The notes beneath the pieces were generated by a model. That model was not told the origin of the DNA. It was given only the letters and a program-made list of their open reading frames with translations, and did no database searches. The position numbers and the translations under genes are program-made. A DNA stretch of 64,000 nucleotides from Streptomyces sp. AC555_RSS877 (GTDB lineage: Bacteria > Actinomycetota > Actinomycetes > Streptomycetales > Streptomycetaceae), in the NCBI RefSeq assembly GCF_019049245.1, contig NZ_JAGMUK010000016.1, forward strand, positions 62,001 through 126,000. The letters run 5' to 3'. Shown in pieces: positions 6,522 through 16,261 of this stretch (the stretch's first letter is position 1; every line of letters begins with the position of its first letter).

Positions 6522-8909
6522 GTGTCGTCTCTCGCGTTGTACCGCCGCTATCGCCCGGAGTCGTTCGCCGAGGTCATCGGGCAGGAACATGTCACCGACC
6601 CGTTGCAGCAGGCGCTGCGGAACAACCGGGTCAATCACGCGTACCTGTTCAGCGGTCCGCGCGGATGCGGCAAGACGACCAGCGCGCGGATCCTGGCCAG
6701 GTGCCTGAACTGCGAGAAGGGGCCCACGCCGACGCCGTGCGGGGAGTGCCAGTCCTGTCAGGACCTCGCGAGGAACGGCCCGGGCTCCATCGACGTCATC
6801 GAGATCGACGCCGCTTCGCACGGTGGTGTGGACGACGCCCGTGACCTCCGGGAGAAGGCCTTCTTCGGGCCCGCCGGCAGCCGGTACAAGATCTACATCA
6901 TCGACGAGGCCCACATGGTCACGTCGGCCGGCTTCAACGCACTCCTCAAGGTCGTCGAGGAGCCGCCCGAGCATCTGAAGTTCATCTTCGCCACCACCGA
7001 GCCCGAGAAGGTCATCGGGACCATCCGGTCGCGCACCCACCACTACCCGTTCCGGCTCGTGCCGCCCGGAACCCTGCGCGAGTACCTCGCCGAGGTGTGC
7101 GGGCGGGAGGGGATCCCCGTCGAGGACGGGGTGCTGCCGCTCGTCGTGCGCGCCGGTGCCGGGTCCGTGCGTGACTCGATGTCCGTCATGGACCAACTGC
7201 TCGCCGGAGCGGGGGCGGACGGTGTGACGTACGCCATGGCGACCTCCCTGCTCGGCTACACGGACCTGTCGCTTCTCGACTCCGTCGTCGAGGCTTTCGC
7301 GACCGGTGACGGCGCCGCCGCCTTCGAGGTCGTCGACCATGTCATCGAGGGGGGCAACGACCCCCGGCGGTTCGTCGCCGACCTGCTGGAGCGGCTGCGG
7401 GACCTGGTGATCCTCTCCGCCGTGCCGGACGCCGCGGAGAAGGGGCTCATCGACGCCCCCGCCGACGTCATCGATCGGATGCAGGCCCAGGCCGGCACGT
7501 TCGGCGCCGCGGAGCTCACCCGCGCCGCCGACCTCGTCAACGCGGGGCTGACCGAGATGCGCGGCGCCACCTCCCCCCGCCTCCAGCTCGAACTCATCTG
7601 CGCGCGCGTGCTGCTGCCCGCCGCGTACGGCGACGAGCGCTCGGTCATGGCCCGCCTGGACCGTATCGAGCGCGGCGTGAACTTCTCCACGGGCGGCGGC
7701 GCGCCGGCCATGGGGTACGTACCGGGGCCGGACGCGCATGCGCACGGGGGAGCGGTGGGAGGAACGGCGGCCGGGGTTGCGCCGGTTCCGCCGGGGGGCG
7801 GTCCGGCCGCGGTTCGGGCCGCCGTACGGGCTTCCGGGGCGCCCGCCGGCGCCGCGGCCGCCGTGTCGGGGGCGCCCTCTGAGCAGGGGACCCCGGCAGG
7901 AGTGGGTGGGGCTGGAGCAGCTGCCGCTCCCGTCGACCGCCCGGCCGGTCCCGACCACGCCCAGCAGCCGCCCCAGCCCGAGAACCCGCAGGCCCCGCAG
8001 GCCCAGCAGAGCCCACAGCCTCAGCGGCCCGAGCCGCAGGCCCAGACCCAGTCGCCGCCCGCGGCAACCGGCTCCGCCCCCGGCGCCTGGCCCACCGCCG
8101 CGCCCGCGGGCGGGGGTCGACGACCCGGCGGCTGGCCCACCGCGACGCCCGCCGGCGGCGGACAGCCCACGGCCGCACAGAGCAGCCCACCCGCGCCTGC
8201 CCCCGCCCTCACCCCTTCCGCACCGGCAACCCCCCAGGCTGCGGCCCCCGCCTCCGCCTACGCCCCTCCGGCCGGCGGCCTCGACCCCCGCACGCTCTGG
8301 CCGAACATCCTGGAGGCCGTCAAGAACCGCCGCCGGTTCACCTGGATCCTGCTCAGCCAGAACGCGCAGGTGACCGGCTTCGACGGCACCACCCTCCAGC
8401 TCGGCTTCATCAACGCCGGCGCCCGTGACAACTTCTCCGGCAGCGGCAGCGAGGACGTGCTGAAGCAGGCGCTGGCCGAGCAGTTCAACGTGCAGTGGAA
8501 GATCGAGGCGATCGTCGACCCGTCGGGAGGCTCGGCACCCCCGCCGGCCACCGGCGGCCCCACGGGCAGCGGTGGCGGAGGGGGCGCCGGCTACGGCGGT
8601 TCAGGAGGCGGCGGATACGGCAGCTCAGGCGGCGGTTACGGCGGTGGCGCCACGGCCCCCCAGCGCCCGGCGTCCCCCCAGCCCACGTCCGCCCAACCCA
8701 CGACGGCCACCTCGCCACCCGCCTCCACCTCCCCTTCCACCGGCGCACCCGCCCCCCGGCCGTCCGCCCCGGAACCGCCCCCGGTCTCCCCCGAGGACGA
8801 CACCCCGGAGGACGACGACCCCGATCTCGACGAGTCGGCCCTGTCCGGCCACCAACTCATCGTGAGAGAGCTGGGAGCGACAGTGGTGGAGGAGTTCTCG
8901 CACGAGTAG
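6522..8909 (+). CDS. dnaX: DNA polymerase III subunits gamma and tau
   Basis: Clamp-loader ATPase of the replisome, 795 residues from the GTG at 6522 (MSSLALYRRYRPESF, the normal N-terminus). Walker A GPRGCGKTTS lies at about 45-54, followed by a four-Cys zinc module (CLNC then CGECQSC at about 64-82) and Walker B/DEAH-like IIDEAHM at about 127. Residues of about 390-580 and 680-770 are Pro/Ala/Gln/Gly-rich linkers of low complexity, and the tau-like C-terminal domain (PNILEAVKNRRRFTWILLSQ) lies between them. A TATAAC box at 6507-6512 ends 9 nt before the GTG and there is no ribosome binding site, so the mRNA may be leaderless. No internal frameshift signal is needed to explain the frame. Confidence 0.95.
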   Translation: MSSLALYRRYRPESFAEVIGQEHVTDPLQQALRNNRVNHAYLFSGPRGCGKTTSARILARCLNCEKGPTPTPCGECQSCQDLARNGPGSIDVIEIDAASHGGVDDARDLREKAFFGPAGSRYKIYIIDEAHMVTSAGFNALLKVVEEPPEHLKFIFATTEPEKVIGTIRSRTHHYPFRLVPPGTLREYLAEVCGREGIPVEDGVLPLVVRAGAGSVRDSMSVMDQLLAGAGADGVTYAMATSLLGYTDLSLLDSVVEAFATGDGAAAFEVVDHVIEGGNDPRRFVADLLERLRDLVILSAVPDAAEKGLIDAPADVIDRMQAQAGTFGAAELTRAADLVNAGLTEMRGATSPRLQLELICARVLLPAAYGDERSVMARLDRIERGVNFSTGGGAPAMGYVPGPDAHAHGGAVGGTAAGVAPVPPGGGPAAVRAAVRASGAPAGAAAAVSGAPSEQGTPAGVGGAGAAAAPVDRPAGPDHAQQPPQPENPQAPQAQQSPQPQRPEPQAQTQSPPAATGSAPGAWPTAAPAGGGRRPGGWPTATPAGGGQPTAAQSSPPAPAPALTPSAPATPQAAAPASAYAPPAGGLDPRTLWPNILEAVKNRRRFTWILLSQNAQVTGFDGTTLQLGFINAGARDNFSGSGSEDVLKQALAEQFNVQWKIEAIVDPSGGSAPPPATGGPTGSGGGGGAGYGGSGGGGYGSSGGGYGGGATAPQRPASPQPTSAQPTTATSPPASTSPSTGAPAPRPSAPEPPPVSPEDDTPEDDDPDLDESALSGHQLIVRELGATVVEEFSHE

Positions 8910-9023
8910 GGGGGTGTCGCTCTGGAGAAACCATCGCGTTGGAGAAACCCACAACTCACCACCTCCCACCCCTTCGGAAGCCCGCACAAACCAGCACGCC
9001 TCCCTCCGGATAGGCTGACCCCC

Positions 9024-10274
<1,251 letters not shown>

Positions 10275-10373
10275 GTCCCGGCATCCGGGAGTCCGGCGGT
10301 CCGGAACCCCGAGAGTCTCCGAAGCGCCCGAAAACCCCGGTATTCCCTGGCATTCCCAGACGCCGATGAACCC

Positions 10374-10411
10374 ATCAGGCCCCGTATCCGTCTCAGGATC
10401 CGGGGCCTGAT
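10374..10411 (+). terminator. Terminator after purD
   Basis: Arms of 16 bp (10374-10389 and 10396-10411) with a single mismatch and a 6-nt loop lie 100 bp after the purD stop. Confidence 0.75.
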
Positions 10412-10644
10412 CTTTGCGGTCCGTCATCCACCTCTCCCCAAAGCCATTCCATCGAGTGACCGATGCCCCATCCGGCTGACGGGGGCCGGGGCCCCAACTA
10501 GGGTGCGGCGCAAGCGGTCCGGCACTTGGCCCACCGGCATTGCGATGTCAGGGGTCGGTGCCACAGTGGGGGAGTGAGCAACACCAGGAGAGCCGGGCGG
10601 ACAGCCGGGCGGGCAGGACGGCAGGGAGGGGGCGAGGTCCGGTC
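10412..10644. other. Upstream region of the large unknown gene
   Basis: This 230-bp stretch has no supported gene. It should hold the promoter of the gene at 10645. An in-frame ATG at 10540 exists, but the residues it would add are unlike a conserved N-terminus and it lacks a ribosome binding site. Confidence 0.4.
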
Positions 10645-12783
10645 ATGACCGGTATGGGTGTGGAGGCGGGCGCGCAGGCAGCGCGTTCCCGAGCTCTGGC
10701 CGTGCTGCGCATCCGCAGCCGGGCGCTGGCCGTCGCGCTGCTGCCCGCGGCCGTCGCCGTCGTGCTGCTCGCCGGTGACTCCACCGGCCACCTCGTGGGC
10801 CCCGGCTGGGACGCCGCGCGGTGGACGATGTCCGTCGCCGCCGTCCTCGTCCTGCTCGCCGCCGCCGGCATCGCCCTGGTCGTCGCCCGCGCCCGGCCCG
10901 CCGTCAGCCCGACGGTCCCGATCGCCGAGGCGTCGGCCCCCGACCTCTACCGCATGGTGCGCGACCTCGCCGACCGCCTCGACGTCCCGGTGCCCTCCGC
11001 CATAGCGCTCACCCCGGACTGCGACAGCTGGCTGGAGGACCGCACCCACCCGGCCCACGGCCCGCCCGCGCGCGAGGACCACGACGAGATAGCGGGCGTC
11101 CGCGGCTCCCACCGGCGTGCCGCCACAGCGCCCGTCCTCGTCATCGGCTCCCCGTTCCTGTGGTGGATGCGCGTGGGCGAGCTGCGCGCGGTCCTCGCCC
11201 CGGTCGTCGCCGGTACAGGACCTTCGGCCCACCCGGACATAGCGGCAGCCCGACGCTTCGTACGGGGCCTGGACGCGGCGGTGGCCGTCACCTCGGCGAC
11301 CGGCCGCAACGCCCTCGTGCGCCCGGTGCTCGCGGGTGTCGGCTGGGTCGCCCGTCTGCTGCTGCGCAGCTGCCGGGGCCATGCCGGCGAGATGGAGCGC
11401 GGGGTCGCCGCCGCGGCGGCCGAGCGTGCACAGGCTGTGGACTACGGCCTCCGGATCGTCGCCCAGGAACAGGTGGGCCTGGCGTACGCCGGCTGGGACC
11501 GGCTGCTGACCCGGGTCGCGCTGCCCGCCTGGCGGATGGGCCGCTGGCCCTCCCGACTGGACGCGGGCGTCGTCGCGGCCCTCACCGAACTGTCCCGGCG
11601 CGACCGGCTGGCCGAGGGCTTCGCCTCCCGCCTGGGCGAGCGCCCCGCCTGCGACCTGCTCGAAGAGCCCGGCACAGTGGACGAGGCGACCTCACTGCTG
11701 GCCGCCCGCCTCTTCCACGGCGGCCCCGCCGAGCCCGGCCGTGACTGGGCCCCGGTGGACTGGCAGGAGTACCCGGACGAGGTCGTCGACCGCAAGTGGC
11801 GCACCGACGCGGCTCGCCTCCACCGCGTCCTGGACGCCCTGGGCGTACGCCGCACCCCCGACCCCTCCTCCCCGGAGCCCGACGGCGGCCCGACCCTGGC
11901 CCGCGTCATGGACCACCTGACGGAACCCACGGCCACGACGTCGGCGCCTCAGACAGAAGCCGACCGCCAGTGGGGCGGCCTCCTGGATGACGCGCCGAGC
12001 CGAGCCGCGGACGGCAGACAGAGGCCGGCGACCTCAGACGCCCCAGACACCCCAGACGCCCCAGACACCCCAGGGGCCTTTCCCGACGAGGCCGGGCAGA
12101 GCACCGAGACCCGCCCCGACGAAGACGCCCAACGCACAGCGCCCCACCCCCACGAGCTCACCGAGCCGACCGGGACCACATGGCCGACAGGGACAGCAGG
12201 GCCGACGGCCCCGACTGACCTGACCGAGCCCACCGCCCCCCACGCCGACGCCACCCCAGCCCCCGGCACCGATCCCAGCACCGATCCTGGCTCCGGCACC
12301 GGCATCGGCACCGGCATCGACCCCGGCATCGACCCCGACGACGACCTCCCCAGCACCGAACGCAGCTCCGCCCTCGCCGCCCGCCTCAGCGCCGAGATCG
12401 CCCGCGAAGAGGCATCGGCAGCCGCGGACACCCCCACGGCCGGCGGTCCGCCCGCGCCCGGCCAGGGCAGCGTCGGCAGCCCCGACACCGCCCTCTGGGA
12501 CGACGGCACGCTCCCCCTCTTCCCCCTGCAGCCGCCCCGCACCGCCCGCGAGCTGCTCACCGACCACGTCACCGCGATGGTGTGCTGCGCCGCGATGGAC
12601 ACCGCCGGCGCGACTCCCGGCCTCGACTGGCTGGACGGCCCGTCCCTCATGGTCAACGGCGAACGTGCGGCAGATCTGGCCCCCCGCGTGCTCAGTCTGG
12701 TGGAGGACGGCGATCCCGCCCCTCTGCAGGCGTGGCTGGTCAAGTCCGGGATACGCCCGGAGAAGCCGGTCCGCCTCGTCTGA
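10645..12783 (+). CDS. Membrane protein resembling a zinc-dead M48-type peptidase
   Basis: A 712-residue protein that I do not recognise as a named gene. ATG at 10645 follows GGGAGGGGGCGAGG. Two hydrophobic segments (about 25-45 and 53-72) anchor it. The next 200 residues follow the M48 peptidase layout (DLADRLDVPVPSAIALTPD, then PVLVIGSPFLWWMRVGELRAVLAPVVAG), but where M48 enzymes have HELGH after ELRAVLA, this protein has PVVAG, so the zinc site is absent. Residues of about 420-600 are a Pro/Thr/Asp-rich low-complexity region with repeated PDTPDAP and GTGIDPG-like units. The last 80 residues form a folded-looking tail. Proteolysis is unlikely; a scaffold role is a guess. Confidence 0.75.
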   Translation: MTGMGVEAGAQAARSRALAVLRIRSRALAVALLPAAVAVVLLAGDSTGHLVGPGWDAARWTMSVAAVLVLLAAAGIALVVARARPAVSPTVPIAEASAPDLYRMVRDLADRLDVPVPSAIALTPDCDSWLEDRTHPAHGPPAREDHDEIAGVRGSHRRAATAPVLVIGSPFLWWMRVGELRAVLAPVVAGTGPSAHPDIAAARRFVRGLDAAVAVTSATGRNALVRPVLAGVGWVARLLLRSCRGHAGEMERGVAAAAAERAQAVDYGLRIVAQEQVGLAYAGWDRLLTRVALPAWRMGRWPSRLDAGVVAALTELSRRDRLAEGFASRLGERPACDLLEEPGTVDEATSLLAARLFHGGPAEPGRDWAPVDWQEYPDEVVDRKWRTDAARLHRVLDALGVRRTPDPSSPEPDGGPTLARVMDHLTEPTATTSAPQTEADRQWGGLLDDAPSRAADGRQRPATSDAPDTPDAPDTPGAFPDEAGQSTETRPDEDAQRTAPHPHELTEPTGTTWPTGTAGPTAPTDLTEPTAPHADATPAPGTDPSTDPGSGTGIGTGIDPGIDPDDDLPSTERSSALAARLSAEIAREEASAAADTPTAGGPPAPGQGSVGSPDTALWDDGTLPLFPLQPPRTARELLTDHVTAMVCCAAMDTAGATPGLDWLDGPSLMVNGERAADLAPRVLSLVEDGDPAPLQAWLVKSGIRPEKPVRLV

Positions 12784-13026
12784 CCGCCGCCCACCCAAGC
12801 GGCGAAGGCCGGTGCGAACCGCGCCCTCTCATACCGGACTCAGTAATTCCACTTCTGGCCAATTCGCAACGAGTAGTGACCGTCTGCGTGCGTAATGTGA
12901 TGTGCTGGGAACGATCGGGCACACGGCAAGGGCCTACGGCACACGACAGCCACATGGCACAAAGCCACGTGACACAGGTGGCACAGGTGACACAGGCGTA
13001 CGGGGGCGTGAGGGAGGGGAGCCACC
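12784..13026. other. Intergenic region with 9-bp tandem repeats
   Basis: Three tandem 9-bp units, TGACACAGG, TGGCACAGG and TGACACAGG, lie at 12970-12996, about 30 bp before the next start codon. They may form part of an operator or a 5' leader. I see no gene. Confidence 0.4.
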
Positions 13027-14517
13027 ATGGGATCGGAGCAGATCCGCCGCTGGGAGTCGGGAGCACTCGCGCACGCCGTGACGGACCCCTTCGGTCAGGG
13101 CCCCGTCCCCTGGCTCCGCGGCGCTGAGACGTACTTCGACGACACCGGCCAGATGGTCCCCTGGTACGTGGACGCACCTCAGCAGCCGACGCGGAAGGAT
13201 CCCCGCCTGCCCGCCCCGCGAGCGGCCGGAGGCCCCCGCTCCGCCGACGACGTCCGCCGCCAGATCAAGGGCTTCATCTCCACCGGCGCGGTCGCCCCCG
13301 GCGAGGCCGTCGACTTCCACATCACCGTCGACCCGCCCCAGGAGTTCGGCGTCGACATCTACCGCATCGGCCACTACGGCGGCGACGGTGCCGCGAAGAT
13401 CACCACCAGCCCTCGCCTGTCGGGGATCGTCCAGCCCCCGCCGCTGACCGCGGAGCGTACGGTCTCCTGCCACCACTGGTGGCTGTCCTGGCGCCTGCAG
13501 ATCCCGAGCTACTGGAGCATCGGCGCCTACGTCGCCGTCCTCACCACCGCCGACGGCCACCGCTCCCACATCCCGTTCACCGTCCGCGACAACCACCCGG
13601 CCGACCTGCTCCTCCTGCTGCCCGACATCACCTGGCAGGCGTACAACCTCTACCCGGAGGACGGCCGTACCGGTGCCAGCCTCTACCACGCCTGGGACGA
13701 GAACGGCCGCCTGCTCGGCGAGGCCGACGCCGCGACGACCATCTCCTTCGACCGCCCGTACGCGGGCGCCGGTCTGCCCCTTCACGTGGGCCACGCCTAC
13801 GACTTCATCCGCTTCGCCGAGCGCTACGGCTACGACCTCGCCTACGCCGACGCCCGCGACCTGCACGCCGGCCACGTCGACCCCACCCGTTACCGTGGCC
13901 TGGTCTTCCCCGGACACGACGAGTACTGGTCGACGAACATGCGCCGCACCGTGGAACGCGCCCGCGAGAGGGGCACGAGCCTGGTCTTCCTCTCCGCCAA
14001 CACCATGTACTGGCAGGTGGAGTTGGGCCCGTCGCCGTCCGGCGTCCCGGACCGCCTGCTCACCTGCAGAAAACGCCGGGGGCCGGGCAAGCCCGTGCTG
14101 TGGCGCGAGATCGACCGGCCCGAGCAGCAGTTGGTCGGCATCCAGTACGCCGGCCGCGTGCCCGAGCCCCACCCCCTGATCGTGCGCAACGCCGACCACT
14201 GGATGTGGGAGGCGACCGGCGCGCACGAGGGGGGCGAGATCGAGGGCCTGGTCGCGGGCGAGGCCGACCGCTACTTCCCGCGCACCCCGCTGCCCGAGCA
14301 CGACGACCGCATCCTGCTCGCCCACTCCCCGTACGCCGACAGCGAGGGAGTCCTCCGCCACCAGGAGACCTCTCTCTACCGGGCCCCCTCCGGAGCCCTG
14401 GTCTTCGCATCCGGGACGTTCGCGTGGTCACCGTCACTGGGCCGCCCGGGCCACGTCGACCCCCGGGTCCAGCGCGCCACAGCAAACCTCCTGGACCGCA
14501 TCTGCAAACACGACTGA
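13027..14517 (+). CDS. N,N-dimethylformamidase beta-subunit-like protein
   Basis: A 496-residue protein of the large-subunit family named after bacterial N,N-dimethylformamidase. Typical stretches are DIYRIGHYGGDGA, SYWSIGAYVAVL, LLPDITWQAYNLY, GHDEYWS and SLVFLSANTMYW. The family usually has two parts, an N-terminal beta-rich domain and a glutamine-amidotransferase-like alpha/beta domain, which fits the sequence order here. There is no signal peptide. True DMFases need a small alpha subunit; none is encoded nearby, so the real substrate is unknown. ATG at 13027 follows GGGAGGGGAG. Widely conserved in Streptomyces at this place next to purC. Confidence 0.8.
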   Translation: MGSEQIRRWESGALAHAVTDPFGQGPVPWLRGAETYFDDTGQMVPWYVDAPQQPTRKDPRLPAPRAAGGPRSADDVRRQIKGFISTGAVAPGEAVDFHITVDPPQEFGVDIYRIGHYGGDGAAKITTSPRLSGIVQPPPLTAERTVSCHHWWLSWRLQIPSYWSIGAYVAVLTTADGHRSHIPFTVRDNHPADLLLLLPDITWQAYNLYPEDGRTGASLYHAWDENGRLLGEADAATTISFDRPYAGAGLPLHVGHAYDFIRFAERYGYDLAYADARDLHAGHVDPTRYRGLVFPGHDEYWSTNMRRTVERARERGTSLVFLSANTMYWQVELGPSPSGVPDRLLTCRKRRGPGKPVLWREIDRPEQQLVGIQYAGRVPEPHPLIVRNADHWMWEATGAHEGGEIEGLVAGEADRYFPRTPLPEHDDRILLAHSPYADSEGVLRHQETSLYRAPSGALVFASGTFAWSPSLGRPGHVDPRVQRATANLLDRICKHD

Positions 14518-14602
14518 GCCCCGCTCCACACACCCCGGACCAAGACCGATCCCCGGCATACGGGAGAATCGAGCCACTTGGACATCACCACGGGGAGGAA
14601 CC

Positions 14603-15502
14603 GTGTCCGGATTCGTAGAAAAGCCCGAGCCGCTCCAGGTTCCGGGCCTGGTACACCTGCACACCGGCAAGGTGCGCGACCTGTACCAGAACGAGGCGGG
14701 CGACCTCGTGATGGTCGCCAGCGACCGCCTCTCGGCCTTCGACTGGGTGCTGCCCACCGAGATCCCCGACAAGGGGCGGGTCCTCACCCAGCTCTCCCTG
14801 TGGTGGTTCGACCAGCTCGCCGACCTGGTCCCCAACCACGTCCTGAGCACCGACCTGCCCGAGGGCGCCCCCGCCGACTGGGCCGGCCGCACCCTGATCT
14901 GCAAGTCCCTCCAGATGGTCCCGATCGAGAGCGTGGCCCGCGGCTACCTCACCGGCTCGGGCCTGCTCGAGTACAACGAGTCCCGCACGGTCTGCGGCCT
15001 CGCCCTGCCCGAAGGCCTCGTCGACGGCTCGGAACTGCCCGCCCCGATCTTCACCCCGGCCACCAAGGCCGAGGTCGGTGAGCACGACGAGAACGTCTCC
15101 TACGAGGAGGTCGCCCGGCAGGTCGGCGCCGACACCGCCGCCCAGCTGCGCCAGGCCACCCTCGCCGTCTACACGCGGGGCCGGAACATCGCGCGGGACC
15201 GCGGGATCATCCTCGCGGACACCAAGTTCGAGTTCGGCTTCGAGGGGGAGACCCTGGTCCTCGCGGACGAGGTCCTCACCCCGGACTCCTCGCGCTTCTG
15301 GCCGGCCGACCAGTGGCAGCCGGGGCGCGCGCAGCCGTCGTACGACAAGCAGTACGTCCGTGACTGGCTCACCTCGGCGGAGTCCGGCTGGGACCGCAAG
15401 AGCGAGCAGCCCCCGCCGCCGCTGCCCGAGCAGGTCGTGACCGCGACGCGCGCCAGGTACGTGGAGGCGTACGAGCGGCTGACGGGAACGAGCTGGTCGT
15501 AG
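14603..15502 (+). CDS. purC: SAICAR synthetase
   Basis: Phosphoribosylaminoimidazole-succinocarboxamide synthase joins aspartate to CAIR with ATP. It is 299 residues. Typical motifs are HTGKVRDLYQ (about 20-29), SDRLSAFDWVLPTEIPDKG (about 41-59), PIESVARGYLTGSG and DTKFEFGF (about 208-215), and the C-terminal segment SYDKQYVRDWL. GTG start preceded by GGGGAGGA. It stands alone on the plus strand and is followed by a strong terminator. Confidence 0.97.
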   Translation: MSGFVEKPEPLQVPGLVHLHTGKVRDLYQNEAGDLVMVASDRLSAFDWVLPTEIPDKGRVLTQLSLWWFDQLADLVPNHVLSTDLPEGAPADWAGRTLICKSLQMVPIESVARGYLTGSGLLEYNESRTVCGLALPEGLVDGSELPAPIFTPATKAEVGEHDENVSYEEVARQVGADTAAQLRQATLAVYTRGRNIARDRGIILADTKFEFGFEGETLVLADEVLTPDSSRFWPADQWQPGRAQPSYDKQYVRDWLTSAESGWDRKSEQPPPPLPEQVVTATRARYVEAYERLTGTSWS

Positions 15503-15512
15503 CTCCCACGCG

Positions 15513-15542
15513 AGAAGCCCCCGGTGACAACCGGGGGCTTCT
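15513..15542. terminator. Terminator between purC and tRNA-Gly
   Basis: A 13-bp perfect stem (15513-15525 with 15530-15542) with loop GACA lies between the purC stop and the 3' end of the convergent tRNA-Gly. Confidence 0.85.
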
Positions 15543-15550
15543 TCGAAGAG

Positions 15551-15623
15551 AGCGGACGACCAGGTTCGAACTGGCGACCTCAACCTTGGCAAGGTTGCGC
15601 TCTACCAACTGAGCTACGTCCGC
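15551..15623 (-). tRNA. tRNA-Gly (anticodon GCC), copy 1
   Basis: A 73-nt cloverleaf on the minus strand: acceptor GCGGACG/CGTCCGC, D arm GCTCAGTTGGTAGAGC, anticodon loop TTGCCAA (GCC, codon GGC), T loop TTCGAAC. A second identical gene body is at 19448-19520. Confidence 0.95.
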
Positions 15624-15646
15624 ACTGCGCCGTGGCGCGAGAGCAA

Positions 15647-16261
15647 CTATACCCAACCTCGCTGCCGGGCGAGCCGCACCGCCGTGTGGCGGTTCTCCGC
15701 CCCGAGCTTGGAGACGGCCGACGACAGGTAGTTCCGTACGGTCCCCTGGGACAGCGCGGCCCGCTCGGCGATCTCCGCGACGGGCGCCCCGTCGGCGGCG
15801 AGCTCCAGGACCTCCGCCTCCCGCGCGGTCAGTGGCGAGTCCCCGGCGGAGATCGCGTCGGCGGCCAACTCGGGGTCGACGTAACGGTTCCCCGCGTGAA
15901 CCGTGCGGATGATCTCCGCGAGCCGCTGCGCGCTGACGGTCTTCGGCACGAATCCCCGCACACCCGCCTCGAGGGCCCGCTTCAGATGTCCCGGCCGCCC
16001 GTGACTGGTCACGATCAGCACCCGGCAGTGCGGCAGTTCGGTCCGCAGAGATGTGGCGACCTTCACACCGTCCGCGCCGGGCATCTGGAGATCCAGGACG
16101 GCGACATCGGGAACGTGCGCACGGGCCATGGCCATCGCTTCGGGTCCGGTGGCGGCCTCGGCCACGACGACGAGATCGTCCTCAAGGGAGAGCAGCGCGG
16201 CGAGCGCACCCCGGATGAGGTGCTCGTCGTCGGCGAGCAGGAGTCGTACGGGAGAGGTCAT
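15647..16261 (-). CDS. NarL/DesR-type response regulator
   Basis: A 204-residue transcription factor. The receiver domain (about 1-120) has the acidic pair DDE at 11-13, phospho-acceptor Asp in VLDLQMPG (about 57) and the conserved Lys in FVPKT (about 107). The C-terminal LuxR-type helix-turn-helix (about 140-200) reads LTAREAEVLELAADG then GTVRNYLSSAVSKLGA. Its start overlaps the histidine kinase stop by 4 bp, so the two are translationally coupled. It is the last gene of a four-gene minus-strand operon with an ABC transporter, which is probably the regulated target. Confidence 0.93.
   Translation of the reverse strand: MTSPVRLLLADDEHLIRGALAALLSLEDDLVVVAEAATGPEAMAMARAHVPDVAVLDLQMPGADGVKVATSLRTELPHCRVLIVTSHGRPGHLKRALEAGVRGFVPKTVSAQRLAEIIRTVHAGNRYVDPELAADAISAGDSPLTAREAEVLELAADGAPVAEIAERAALSQGTVRNYLSSAVSKLGAENRHTAVRLARQRGWV

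Noticed and set aside
13027..14517. True N,N-dimethylformamidase
   Set aside because: The large-subunit family match is clear, but the small subunit is missing nearby and the location beside purC is a conserved core position, so the named activity is not supported.
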